A stretch of 64,000 nt of DNA from Xiphias gladius (Eukaryota; Chordata; Actinopteri; Istiophoriformes; Xiphiidae): NCBI RefSeq assembly GCF_016859285.1, contig NC_053422.1, positions 24,058,001 to 24,122,000 on the forward strand. The letters run 5' to 3'. The notes below the pieces were generated by a model, which had not been told where the DNA came from, did no database searches, and saw only the letters and a program-made list of their open reading frames with translations. Positions 1 through 12,950 of the stretch are shown piece by piece. The translations under genes and the position numbers were made by a program. The number at the start of each line of letters is the position of its first letter. Position 1 is the stretch's first letter.

Positions 1-2030
1 TTGGTAAACATTTTGAAGCCTTTATCAGTTAAAGAGTCCGATACTTCCCTCATTTGGTGGAGCCCAAAACCAAGCTAAAAACAGTATGAATATGCTTACA
101 TTTTCTAGGTGTGAAGACACAAGGATCTAAATGAAAGCTAATGTTACTGATGGAAGTAGTTTCTTCTTAAGATGCGCTTTTTCTTGTTTCTAGAATATCA
201 ATATGTTACACAAGTTCATCACAAGTTAAAGTCTAAACAAGATGTTTAAAAAGTTTTTTCAACAAGTACATTTGTATTAGAAGATATGAAATTATCTGAT
301 CCAAGAGGCACAAAATTGTACGACTCCATGTTGCATGAAATGAATCAGAATATAGAAATGATCATTGGTTCTCTTTAATGGATGTCGTTTTTACCTAAGT
401 GAAATTATCTAAAAACAGCATTAACTTCGAATGTGCATTCAGTGACATTATAAATAAGATAAACTTGGTAAATATCCTGCCATGGTAAATATCCTGAAAG
501 TACAATGTAAAAAAAATATAAAAAAATGACCTTATTTTATGAAAGACGGGTAAAAGAGAACAGTTGTGAAACTGTGCAAATTTGTAAAACTAATAAATCA
601 CTTTCAGTAATTGCTTACGAAATGACCATTGTCATGACATCATGCGCCAAATGGACAGAAGTACGACTTGAAGTCCAATGTTGCTCTGTGTCTGCATGTG
701 AGTAAACAACTGTTTGCTAACATGTTAGCCATTAATTTATAAGGTGTTAATATGTCAAGCAGGAGAAAATCAAAAAATTTTGGTTAAGTCTCTCACACTT
801 TCAAAGAATGTGTTTTCAAAAACCTCCAAAATAACAAAGCTTCCTGTAAAGGGCAGTACCAATCGATTTAGTCATTCACTACTTCTGTTATTCAGTCCCA
901 TACAACTGTTATTCATTTGTTAAAATCACAACTATCCTCCAAAGCTTCAGACCTAAGTGTGCACAGAGCCAACTGAGTTTCACAATATGGCAGAATGCAT
1001 TATAAATAATATAATGTACCCTTATGTCTGGAATAACATCCTGACTTGTAAAATTAGACTGAACCAAAAGTCGAAAATCATGCTTTTTTTTATCTCTGCT
1101 GCCATAGCAACTACCTTCCTCCCTTTAGTATTATCATACTCAGATAAAATAATGGAATATTGATAGGAATGCAAATCACAAATCAAAAACCAAATGTAAC
1201 ATGTCCAGACAGGAGATTAAATCTAAAGGGGGAAATTGAGGTAACAGTATCATTCACATACCCACCAGCCTTCAGGGGAAGTTTTCAGACAAAACAGGAC
1301 TGAGAGTTTGACTTAATAAGCTTCCCTCCTCCAGAGAGGACCTACTGAGCACACAGCTCCTCTTCTTCACTGACGTTTTGCTTCACACTCACATGATTAC
1401 ACACATTCACAGCTGAAGCTGTCCACTGCAATCACAGTCTGCTAACGTTGGACCTTAAGCAGCTTAACAATCTCATTCACTCCTGTCAACATACAACAAC
1501 GTTTCAAAATGAATGCCCTGCCATTACTAAAAATACTACATTAATTTTTTGGACACTTGTGACATAAAAGGTGTTCATCACACCTAGCCTGGCTGACTGT
1601 AAAATTAAAAGATATGCCTACCTCCCAGATTGAGACCAGCACCTATTCGATTGGATCCAGCACCTCATTTGTTGCTATCAACATCAGTAAATAAATTTTT
1701 TGTAGTATTTAATGTTATCTGGCCGGACATTATTTTATTTCCTATTGAAGTTACTCCATGTTGCTTGTTTGCCTATTTTGGATGCATTTTAAATCTGATT
1801 AAAAAAAAGAGAGAGAGAGATGTCAATCACCCAGGTCACACAGTGACGCCTGAAGAGTGTGGAGTTTTGTGCACGTCACATGAGCTAATGTCACTACCAT
1901 TTGAACGTCAGCAACAAGGAGGAAACTGCTAAAATGTCAAAAAGACTAACTAACTATTGGATTCTTTCGAGGGAAATGAGGCATCTCTCTCATCTCTCTC
2001 AAAAACGCTCTCACATGTGACACTGAATCT
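1..2030. other. non-coding stretch, no gene seen
   Basis: AT-rich sequence with many stops in all frames. The two short open frames here (957-1163 and 1630-1932, plus strand) show no recognisable domain, no convincing splice context and low-complexity tails. I see no RNA gene or clear mobile element. It is probably intergenic or deep intronic DNA. Confidence 0.5.
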
Positions 2031-2034
2031 GTCA

Positions 2035-2640
2035 TGCTTGGGCGCAAGAGCAGATTGGCAGTCAGACTCCTTTGCCCAAACATCATGATATGGCACTGCT
2101 CCACACATCGGCTTGAACTTACAAAGTTGATGTGTTAACAGAAATGGGGGCTATGAATCATTTCATAGTGCTGTCGTGAAAGCTACAACAGCCTGGCCAA
2201 GCGCCTGCCACTTCATGCTTTTGTAAACAATTTAGGACTCATGTATGATGCACTACAAGAACTATCAGAACTGTCTCTCGAACTCCAAAAATAAGACTAC
2301 ACAATCATCACTGCACATAAAGCCATTTGTCAGGAGGTTAGGGTGTTAAAGGTCATGCCGAAACAGCTGGGTCGTCATAGCAAACTGAGCAAGAGGGGAA
2401 TTGAAGAGAACTCTTTTCAGTGTGTCCCCTTACATACAGGGCAATCCAGCGATGGAACCATTGACCAGAGGGCATTTTTCTCAAGCCAGGCAAGGAATCT
2501 GGAGAAACTAGCCATCACGAGGGAAAGCCATAACGGATACAATGAGGCAATCAATGATTTAAAAGTGCTATACCCACAAATATTGGCCACAGGACCCATC
2601 TGCACTGCCAACAGGTCATCTTTCCTTTCTTGCTACTCTT
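2035..2640 (+). pseudogene. hAT-transposon-derived (KIAA1586-like) relic
   Basis: Across shifting plus-strand frames this reads like the middle of the hAT-derived, KIAA1586/ZBED-like protein family common in fish. Near 2,085-2,120 it gives IMIWHCSTHRLEL, the conserved WxCxxHRLEL signature of hAT transposases. At about 2,240-2,280 comes a LMYDALQELSELSLELQ-like segment with changes. The open part at 2343-2717 contains NSFQCVPLHTGQ, TIDQRAFF, NLEKLAITRESH and INDLKVLYPQ. Stops and frame changes separate these blocks, so it is a dead relic. The family call rests on memory of the motif pattern; general hAT origin is surer than the exact relative. No terminal inverted repeats or target-site duplications were found. 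Confidence 0.55.
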
Positions 2641-2949
2641 TCTTTGCCTTGTTGGACCAGCACAACCCAGGTCAACCCCATTCCATATGTGAGGTCAGCG
2701 ATTACCAAAGGACATAGAACTGCCCGAGACCCTAGGAGTAAAGCAACAAGCAGGGAAAAGGAAGCCGAGGGCACTAAGGATGTTCTGTGGGCTGTTTTGG
2801 ACAAAGAAGCAGAAAGGTAAGCAGGCATTTTTTTATTACTATTCTCTGCTGTGTAGTGTTGATCATTGCTTAGGAGGGTGATAATGAGTATGATGATGAT
2901 AATGATTAATGCATCAGGCCAACGAATGGGGGAATGCGATCCCCACATA

Positions 2950-5900
2950 TAACCGTAGATGCATTGTATGCTGGCAAGTATTTTAATGCTTTTTGGTGTC
3001 TAAATCTTTTGGCAAATGATTACTCTGAGCCCCACAGCTAAGCAAGTGGGTATTTGTTCTGTGAAATGGTAAAAATTGTGAAAATGTGTAAGGTCCCATT
3101 GTTGTGGGCATGACATGTGCATGTGTTTTCTAGTCTGGGCTGGATTGTCACGTCAGATGCTTATAGTTTTTTGCCCCCTGTGTATAAGCTTTATGTATGT
3201 ATAGAAAAATAGCAAAAACAGAAACATTATTGGCCAAGATACGTGTGACTATTGCTTAGCTGCTGTTTCGGAACCAAGGAGAGCGCTTTTTGTGGCGTGT
3301 AGGTGCCACACTGTGATAGCGTGGAGCAGAGGAGATCGATAGACGGACAGAACGGTTCAGTCCCTTAGCCTGCTTGCTTTTCATGGGTGTAAATAGAAAC
3401 TTCGGCCCAAATTCCATTTTCACCCATTGTAGCAACCCACAGGGAGAAGAGAAACGACAGGGAAGTGAAGGGAGAGAGGGAGAGAGAGAGAGCTGCAGAC
3501 CATAAACAGCTGTTTCTATGCACCTGCCCCTGCTGACTTGAGTGATTATTGTGAATGCTCTGATTAATAAATGTAAATAGAAAATAAATGACACTTTGTT
3601 TGTGATGACAGTTTCGCCAATAATAATAATAATTATTATTATTATTATTCTTATAATAATAATGCCAATGGCTTTATATGAGGGTCAAACGCAGCAGAAC
3701 TCTGTGTTTGGATTTCTGATCTGAAATCACAATGCAAAGAAAACCCACATTTTTCTAGGAAGCCAAATTTGGAGGTAAGTATTTCTGGACAAACACAAAC
3801 ATCATGGATTGTATGTTCCAGAGAGTCTGGGGACTGTTTGTTCAGTACAAATTAACAAACAAGCAATGTCTAAATACAGTTCCCAGTTCTTCTGCCTGGT
3901 TTCTTTTGCAGACTCTCAGCACTACTCAACTCTTGCAGATCTTGTGCAGAGAAAATCGACACGCTTGAAAGAAATGGGATCTCTCGGACTCCTCTTGCCT
4001 CGTGGAACATCTAATTTATTGTACAGCAAGTCCAACAGGATAGCTCCATCCCAGCTTTGTCATACACTGTGCGCCGAGCACTGGTTAGCAACCCTGGGGG
4101 CAGAGAATACATTTTGATGACATCCTCCTTACACCTGGATCTGCGCTTAAAACAAACACAGTGGATCAAACCTTCATTATGGCTTCTAGGGTAGGACAAA
4201 GAGTACAGAGTGTCTTGTTCTCTCTGGCTCACTCAGCAAAGAAAAAAGTATAACTACAGACACAGAGGAAGACTGGTATGTGGTGGAGAAATGGAGGGAT
4301 GATAGAATGAAAGAAAAAGCTTAAGAGAGATGAAACAGGAAAGACAGTTTAAGAGATAGATAATCTTTGTTAAGTAGACTGGTGAAAGAGTGGGAGCAAA
4401 GTAAAGAAAGAAAGTGGGTTGATACAGAGGTATACAGAGAGACAGAGACGTAATTATCACATTGGAGACAGGAGGAGTTGAGATTTGCAGAGGCCAGCTG
4501 CATGCTGATTCACAATCTGTCTCATTTGCTTTAACTGTCACTTTCCTGACTTCTCCACTTTACTCCCTCTTTACTTCTCTCTTTCTTAGGAGCTATCCTC
4601 CTCTCTGTACTAGTACAGTCCATTTTCTTGTTTTTTTCCATATTTCATACTGTGAGTGTCCGAAAGACAGAGATAATTAGTTTGGAGAGGAGGAAGAGGG
4701 TAAAAGAGAGCGAAGGATATCACATTTTTCACTGACTTTAATGGGAGGGAAAATCATCACTCTGTGTTTGAACATTGTGTTTCAAATTGGGATAACCAAA
4801 AACGAAATTGAACTCTTTTTACAGACTCCAGTCTTTCACTATAAAAGAGGAAATCCATAAGATTTTCCATTTTGATTCTTTATGACTCCATTTTGCGTGT
4901 CAAGCAGTCGGTGCTGTGGTGCTTCCTCATCCATCAAACAGCCTGGCCAGTAGTGTGTTGTCACTTTCATTGGCTTTTCTGTTCAGGTTTGAGTTTGTGA
5001 TTCCAAACACGGCACTGTTAGAAACTTTAAAACCTTAACAATAGTGTTCTGTTCCTGCCCAACATCTGGCTTTCAGAACAACCTCCAGTTACTGGTTGAG
5101 GATTGAATCAACATTATGCATTATGTGAAACAGTAAAATGAATCAAGAGCAAAATTGACATTGTTTTTATGAAAATGTGACTAAGTATTACTTCACATTC
5201 CTGCAAGTGAGTTCAACAGAAATATCAGGTACTTCACAAGTTCAGTAAGGTTAAAGAGTAACATTAAATGCACTTTTCAGAGGAAGAATATGTTTGTAGT
5301 ATGTATTTTTTTATTATTATACTATCTATTAAGTCTAGTTCCAGTTTATATTGTGAATTGGAAAGGTAGTTCTATGCTTTTTACGAGAGAAAATCCAATT
5401 AGTCTGTCCTGTAGACACCAAAACAATGGCACCTAAAAGACACCAAAAATCTGTGACATTGACTGGGTATTCCACGCCCCTGAAGTACAAGGCAACGCCT
5501 CATCCACCTGAACAACAACACCAGCAACTACTACTACCAGCAGTAGTAGTAGTAATAGCTATAGTGTTAATGGCGATAGAGTGTTTGGGGCAAATCTACA
5601 CCCTCCCTACTCATTATTCAAATTTCCTATACTACCACTCTCTATTGTCTCTGCTACATCAGCTCTGTAAGCTAGAAGTTGGTAAAAAAGACACTCGGGT
5701 CACGCAAGGGAAATGCGAGCCGTCCCGCAGCCGTTATAGACATTAAATGAGAGTTACATATGTAACTACAGTTCTGTGACTTCTGGATGGTTGAGCAGAT
5801 GTGAGGCATTAACATGGCTGAAAAACATCTGGTGTTAAAAGTCAGCTGCACTGTAAAAAAATAAAAAGCTGAGAAAGTCCAAAATTTTGAATTAGGCTAC

Positions 5901-7150
5901 TTGACTTAGTTTCTTAACTTTCTGCTATGAGTTTATCCCACTTAAATCTTTACTTCTGTTAACTTATTAAATGTTAGCGTAACATATTACTTTACATGAT
6001 CATAACTCAGAATTTTTAGACTTTTGTTAATTTACTTGAAGTTATAGTAAGTCAAATCTGTATGCTGCAGCCACTTGTAATTTGCACATTTTCAGTTAAT
6101 AAATGAGCGCTGATTCCTTTTTTTTTTTTAAATCATTTTTTGCATGAAGTCTTGTCTTTATGGCTCATGACAGCTGTCGTTATACTGCTAGTAGTCACAA
6201 GAACAGGGACAATATATTCTTCAATATCACCCATATGACTCAAATGTTCAACAGAAGAGGGATGCAGGAAGTGTCTGAATAATGGGCCTATCTTCATCGT
6301 GGTTTGAATATTTTTGCTTTTAACCAGAGAGAAGACCATCTGACACCTCAGAGACAGAGTTCTAAAAAAATAACATAACAGCCTTCATCATGTAACTTTT
6401 TTCAAATTAGAGAAATGTATTTCTAATTTTAACCATAATGCAATGCATGCTGGGAAGTATATGCAAATAAGTTAACAATGTTTCTATAAAACTTAAATGG
6501 ATGAGGTAAGTAAACAATCCATCAGATACTCTGTCAACTGAAAGTGATAATTAAACTCTTTAAACTAGAATCCGACAAACACAAGTCAGCAGAACTTTCT
6601 CCTTTTGTAATGAATCAGAGATTAAGTTTCTAAATTATCAGTACTCCCTCACTTTTGTTGAAATAAGAGACTGGCTTCATTTGCTGGCACGATTTCAATT
6701 TATATTTTAAAATGTTGATATTTTATGTTTCTAAGGCCAAGCAACCAATAATTGTTATTTATGCCGAAAGAATATAAATTGTAGTTTTTACAGTGTGATG
6801 AGATAGAGGGACGCCAAAACTGTGATGTGTGTTCATAACTTACTAACATAACTGCAGGGGCAAGGGGTGGGTGCCTGTGTTTAAATGTATATTTTGAGAA
6901 CATGTCAAGTTGGCGTGTCAAGTTAGTCTTTAGGAATAGGCAATTAAAACACTTGGTTAAGGATAGAGAAAACCATGGTCTTGATAAATTGTTAAAAAGT
7001 CAAGATATTTCATTCACAACAAATGTTTGTTTATCACAAATACAGATGTAGTGGGTAATTCAGTGTTGGGATCAAATGGCCTCTTTTCCTTTACTTTAAA
7101 AGAAGTGTTCTGTGCAGCCGCACTGTCAATTTGGTGATGGAAGGGCACTC
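2950..7150. other. non-coding stretch with simple repeats
   Basis: No gene is recognised. It contains an imperfect palindromic AAT/ATT tract near 3,618-3,664, a purine-rich stretch at 3,460-3,495, and scattered short open frames without domain similarity. The 5426-5746 frame is partly driven by CAG/TAG-type triplet sequence and has no homology that I recognise. Confidence 0.4.
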
Positions 7151-7159
7151 TGTGTGCTT

Positions 7160-7480
7160 ATCCGGAATTTCTTTCTCCCAAGAAGAAAGTGATGTCCTTG
7201 TGCAGGAAGTGCAGAATCACCAACAGCCAATATATGGCACTGAAAACAAGGCCACAGGATGTTAAAGTAGCTTGGAATGACGTAACCAATTTGGTGAATA
7301 GTTGGTCTGGCCTCTCAAGAACTGTAGCCCAATGCAGAGAGAGATTTAATGATATAAGATGGAGAGGCAGCAATAAAATGAAGAGACAGTTCAGTGACAG
7401 GAGCAGGGGCATCCAGCAGCCAGAATCTCACTGAGGAAGATGCAGCTGCATCTACTAGATCCCATCACAGAGTATGGAAG
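7160..7480 (+). pseudogene. Myb/SANT-like domain relic (Harbinger / NAIF1-type)
   Basis: Two overlapping plus-strand frames together resemble the Myb/SANT-like DNA-binding domain found in PIF/Harbinger second proteins and in host proteins derived from them (NAIF1, TSNARE1 N-terminus). The first frame gives FSQEESDVLVQEVQNHQQ followed by IYGTENKA, then a frameshift at about 7,255. The second continues as VKVAWNDVTNLVNSWSG and RTVAQCRERFNDIRWR. The helix-turn-helix tryptophan and RxRFNDIR-type pattern are typical of this group. The frameshift and lack of any downstream nuclease mark it as a relic. A functional host gene is unlikely but cannot be fully excluded without the neighbouring exons. 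Confidence 0.55.
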
Positions 7481-8425
7481 CTTGGAGGGATGGAGGTTGG
7501 CAGTTTTCTTAAGAAAGTGCACAATGTAATGTAATCGTTTAAAACTGACATTCAACTCCAGAAAAACAGAAAATTATTTTGTAGAAACAAGACATTAGTT
7601 TCTACAGAAATAAGTCACGAGAGTAAAACAGTTTTGTGCTGCGTTTCAGTGTGCATTTAATCCCTCCATACTATTATTTTCCATATATCTGGGGGCTTGG
7701 GTCAACCAGCCGCAGTGTCCTGATACCAGCCTCACCTGCCTCATCCGTCACCATCAGCTAAACCTTCATTCATACAACTGAGATGTGCCCCTAAAAAGGC
7801 TTAAGATCTGGACCGTGAAATATTTTTTATTTTTTTTTACTTTTTTCTTGTAGACTGTCTACAGTTTTATAGAAACTTTTTAAGTTACCATTGCAATATT
7901 TGACAGAAATTACAAGGACAAACTGCAAATTAGTTTGTGTTAAAAATTCATTTTCTTTGATTTTGATGAGTGTAAATATGCCATGTATTTATGCACATTC
8001 AATATTGAAAAACAGCTGCTCCGCCACAAGGTCTCCGTTTCTTGGGCGTCAGTGCATCTCTGCCACATCGTTCACATGGTCTATACAGTTCTAACATTCT
8101 TCATCTTAAGTCTTTTTCTACAGTGAACAACAAATCATAGACATAGTTGTAGTAAGTGTAAATGCTGCTTAGTTTCCATTGAGGCTCAGATCAGGGTCAT
8201 TGCCTGGCTTCTTTTCTTATTTACTGCCTTCGTTCTACATCCAATTCACCTGTTATTTGTTGTAGTCAGAAACTGTCATCATTGTAACCAATAGTGATTT
8301 TGGGAACACAACAAAAAACGTAATTATCCGTCAATATCATCTGCAGTGTTATGTATTGTGCTGGTACCAAACAACACTGGTGGTGTACACTATGTAGAGG
8401 CAAAGACATTTTTAAGTATCATGCC

Positions 8426-8447
8426 AAAAAAAAAAAAAAAAAAAAAA
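8426..8447 (+). repeat. poly(A) run, 22 bases
   Basis: Uninterrupted run of A directly after ATGCC. It could be the tail of an old retroposed copy on the plus strand, but the sequence upstream (8,100-8,425) shows no family that I recognise. Confidence 0.8.
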
Positions 8448-9267
8448 GGCATTAAACACTACAAGTTAATATAACTTCTTTTCATTTTCATAGTGGTCCA
8501 CCAAGCCATGATAACAACTACAACTTCACTAAAATATTAATTACAATCACAGATCTTTTTTCCATTTCTTTCACAACATTTTTACGCCTTTTACTGTACC
8601 CATGCTGGTCTCTAGTACGCTCAAACACCTGTAAATAGTCTACTGCCTGGCCATTTAGGTATTTATATTCATGACTTACTATGCTAAATATTGAAACCTA
8701 TTACCTATGTTAAGCCCTTTTAATTACTTAAAATGTCCCATACTTAAGTGTTTGAATTTCTCCCAGGAAATAAGAACATTCTGTTAGAAAATAAGGAAAA
8801 TCTGGGTAAAAACATCCAGAATCCTCGATATTACAACCCTTAAAATCATCTCTCACATTGGGACAATTATAAGTAAGTAATAACCTGACAGATACAAACA
8901 TTGCAGTTAATATCTTTAATGTTAACTAGTAATGTGTTGCCATTGTCTAGTGTTGTTTCTTTGGGGTGTGTAATATTCATAAGAAATATATTCATACCAC
9001 AAAAGCATGTACTGAAAAAGCACCATCTCAATGTCTCATCTTCCTTGCTTCGTCTTATACTGTGTGTGCGTGTGCGCAGGTCCGTCCTGACCTGCTTTGT
9101 TCCTCAGAATTAGTTATGTTATGATTAGCGGACTTACGTCCCAGCATGATGAGTCGAGCTACATCTGTGGGCGAGTGTGCAAATGTGTGTGTTCTGACCT
9201 GTTTTGTTTCTCTGAATTAGATCACTGAATTAGTGATGACCAGTAGGATGACATCCTCAGCTACAGA

Positions 9268-9270
<3 letters not shown>

Positions 9271-9348
<78 letters not shown>
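9271..9348 (+). repeat. (GT)39 microsatellite
   Basis: Perfect dinucleotide array of 78 bases, followed by a degraded GT-rich region. Long arrays of this kind are typical of teleost genomes. Confidence 0.97.
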
Positions 9349-9350
<2 letters not shown>

Positions 9351-10599
9351 ATATGTTTTAACTTGGGTCTATGCATATGTGCTTTTGTCCACACTTGGGT
9401 GAATGTACAGTATACAGTAATTATTTGTGTCTGTGATGACATGACTTTTGTTAACACTTTTGAGTGAAAATTAGTGTGTGTACGGCCCTGAATGCATATG
9501 TGTGTGTGCATGTGTGTGTTTCATGTGGGCACATGTGAGCAAGAGAGCACATTTGTGTGCAAGCATGTCCGCTTGCAGGTGTTTGTGTCTTAATTCTGGG
9601 TGAGCGTGTGTGCATGCTATGGGTGATCACCCACATGCCTGTGTGTGGGTGAATGACATTGTCTATGTTTGTGTTTTGTTCTGCCATTGCAATAGCCATA
9701 ACAAAAAATTGACCTGAATTTGGAATAACATCTCTGTTTTTAGCATCATCACGTTCTTTTAGGAAATACATGTACATGCACAAGCCAATAATTACCTGAA
9801 AACATTTAAATGTACTAAATTTTAATGGATTTAACCGGTTTACTAGTTCAGAGTTTACCTAACCAAGCTAATAGCTTGTACTCACAGACTGATGAATTTA
9901 GCGTATCCATTTGTCTAATTTATTGATGGCAAACACTTGCTTTCCTTGTCTCGTTCCAGATACTTAAACTGCTATCTGCATCTTATTTTGCCAGTGATTC
10001 AAAAACATCTGCTCTCCTGAATGTCTGTTTCCCTCAGTTGGAGAAACAACTGTGCCAATCAGAATCTTACTGAATGTGACTTAAATTAGTTATAAATAAG
10101 TTATCAATTTGTTTAGATTTAATGCTTTACAACGTAACCACAGAAAACAGTTGTTTCTGATTGGCTAGATGTCTGTTAACAACATCGGATTCGGGAGGCC
10201 TGTGTCCACCTATTTCTTTCCGAAACTGACAATCCAACAGCCACGCCCACTCTACTCAGTGATTGGCTAGGTGTGCGGAAGTGAGAAGGTACTGAAGATA
10301 TCAACTTTTCCCTCAAACTTTCAAAAATACATCCATAAGCTTCTGTGCGTACAACCAAGACCAACACACGCATGCCTTCAAAGAGAGACTGAGAATGTGA
10401 GCCTTAATCCCTTTTGTAAGATTCATTAATAGCAGCTTAGCACGCTGCTATTCTTCTTCTAAACAATGGACACATGTTTATAATGTATGGTGGCTATCTA
10501 GCTATCTAGCAAAGTGACTAGCATACTCAAATTGAAACACACACACAAAAAAAAAGCTAGCTTGCTCCTCAGCCTGTAAGCTAACATGTAAACAATGAA

Positions 10600-12950
10600 C
10601 ATGTTTGGATTTTCTCATGTATTTACCGTTTGTAACATTTGTTTCACAGATGGACAATGCTGCCTTGTCAGATGGTCCAATGATGTCAAGTTCTACTCCA
10701 CAGCTCTCCAACCGCATGAGGAACAGCGACCAGCCCAGGTCTAGCCAGCACAGTGAGCCTTGGGGGGAACATCAACCGATGTTTCCGATGTTGAATTAAC
10801 TAGCAAAATTTGCATGCAAGGCTTTGGTTACGATGGCAATGGAGAATGTGGGCGACTGTGCCGATGCCTGTTCAAAAACACTGCAAATGTCAGTAAATCG
10901 CTTACAAATGGTCTTGTTTTCAGTCTTAACATATGCCAAATATATTGTCATTACTCTCAAGTCAGGTGATTTGAGAACTTTTCAGCCTACAAGTAAGGCA
11001 TGCTGTTTAAATGTATATTGGTAACACTCAGTTTATACACAGTTTGGAGATAGCAGCTGTGGTAAAGTGAACTAACTTGTGATACATCTGTATCTGCCAT
11101 AGGTTGTTTCATGTTAAAGGTTAGAGACATACACAGAATCTGTATATATATATATATGAATTGCTTCATAGTGTAGAATATTGTTGTGACGAGGGAGATA
11201 CAGTAACTATATATATATATATATATACACTGTATCTCCCTTGTCACAACAATATTCTACACTATGAAGCAATTCATCCAAATCCGACATTTACTGTCAA
11301 GTGTTATATAGGACCAGTGTTGACAATATGGGCAATAATTGGATAATATTATATGGTTGGTGAAAAGGTTATATAGGTTCTGTTAATTTGTCCCCACTTT
11401 GTGGATTTTGAGGAGATTGGACAGCGATGGAAGCTGACTTTCTGGGAATTAAACTTGAGGACAAAATTGCTGACCTAGTGTCAGAAAAAGATTTGACCCC
11501 ACACCTTCGAAATCCTCAGAAGGGCAATCCTCCTACAAGCAGGTCCTGGAACCCTGTGATGATGCAGGAAACTGTCAGTAAACTGACAAAAAGTACTACT
11601 TAAATAATGCTTTTAGGGAAAAACTGACACTGATATACTTACAATAATCAGAACTATATAGACTGAGAAGGGAAAGAACACACTCTGGTCAAGGATTGGG
11701 CCTTATAAAAATGTACTCCTGATAGAGAACATGATGGACTTGGCCCCAGGGAAGGAGTTGGAGAGTGAGGTACTTTATTTTTCTCCTAATGTGTTATTTT
11801 TCTTCTGATTTTATCTGTTGGATTGAAAAAAAAAGGATGACAAGTTCATCTTGTACTCGTGGATTGTACTTAATGAGAGAAATGGAAGAAAAATGAGTAC
11901 TGTCCTTTAAGACTTGTACAAAATTACTTCAATCTGGCAGGGATCAAAAGTTTTAAGAAAGGTGAGTAGGATATCAATTTTATATTTAACACAGGTTCTT
12001 TCATGGATTGGTGTTCAAGTGTTGAACACCAAGCCACAAAAAGTGTCCAGAAAATAGAAAATGGGCATGCTCAACAATTGCTCATCTATGACAGCAGAAC
12101 ACTACTACATGTAGTGTGTTTGTGTGCACGGTAACTACCTGACTATCTCTCTGTCCATCTGGCACTATAAAAGTCACTGTTATAATTATACTTATCACAA
12201 ACTTGTGAGCTTGCAGAACAAATCTGGCTCGGGAAAAATGCCGAGTTCCCTGCGCAGCGGACGGAGGGGGTAGCCAGGTTGAGGCTGGACATTGCAATGC
12301 CCTTTGCTGAACAACTCAAGTATAATACTCTAGTATATACTCTAACTACTCTACTCTAATAATAAAACTCTAGGAGGTAAACGAAATATGGAGTGTCTAT
12401 ATTTGGATTAAACTACCTTACATGCCTGTAATATTTTTACAGATGACTTATCCCTGCTGTGTTGGGCTTGTGCGCAGGACAGCTCAGTTGCTGAAATTCA
12501 TGACTGAGTAAGAAGGTTAATTTAACTCCAGACCAACATTATCCTGGGAGACTGGGAAGCACCTTGAATGAGTTAACCCAACACCACCCCTTGAGCCCTC
12601 ATATTCATACTGAAAATGTTACTAAAAACATATACTTAAATTCACCTAACTGGCATATATTTGCAGTCTCAGAGGACGATGAAGTACCTGAGGGGAACTT
12701 AATGAATACAAGAATATCTTAGCCGCATGTCCCCTCTCTATTTTGGAGGAATGCTGTGCTTCATGGGCTGAGAGACAATGAGATCACACGGGTGAGTTGC
12801 AGAACCCGAAGGCCATGCAAGAGGATAGATTTGCCCAGTGGTTCATGTTGATGAACACACCACAGATGCCTCTATTTGAATTAAACTGGCACGGCTTGTG
12901 TCTGAAACACAGCAACAAGTCCAGAATGGACAAGTGAAAAAATGTGCCCA
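10600..12950 (+). other. unrecognised region with decayed coding-like blocks
   Basis: Several short blocks look coding-like but sit in different frames: 10,650-10,790 (a Met-Asp-Asn-Ala start right after a TTTGTTTCACAG acceptor-like site, Ser/Gln-rich), 11,425-11,580, 11,690-11,770 and 11,835-11,960 (the last reading DDKFILYSWIVLNE, then RNGRKMST). A possible frame change lies in the G-run at 10,762-10,767. I do not recognise a family. It may be an old transposon-associated gene or a processed host pseudogene; there is no start-to-stop reading frame. Confidence 0.3.
11157..11275. repeat. 49-bp-arm inverted repeat around a (TA)n spacer
   Basis: The left arm (11157-11205) begins TGAATTGCTTCATAGTGTAG and the right arm (about 11227-11275) is its reverse complement, with one G/A difference in the middle and one at the inner end. 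The arms flank a short alternating TA tract, and another TA tract lies directly before the left arm. The RNA would fold into one long hairpin. It may be a small fold-back element or a template-switch product. Confidence 0.9.

Larger units (their letters stand above)
7481..10600. other. non-coding stretch, microsatellite-rich
   Basis: No gene recognised. It includes a pure A-run at 8426-8447, the long (GT)n array at 9271-9348, and a GT/TGTGTGCATG-type purine-pyrimidine alternating region from about 9,360 to 9,660. The latter produces meaningless Thr/His or Cys/Val open frames on both strands. Confidence 0.5.

Noticed and set aside
9257-9511. Thr/His- or Cys/Val-rich frames over (GT)n and (CA)n arrays here and at 18204, 20321, 23411, 30162, 31506-31911 and 47489
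   Set aside because: Translations of dinucleotide repeats, not genes.
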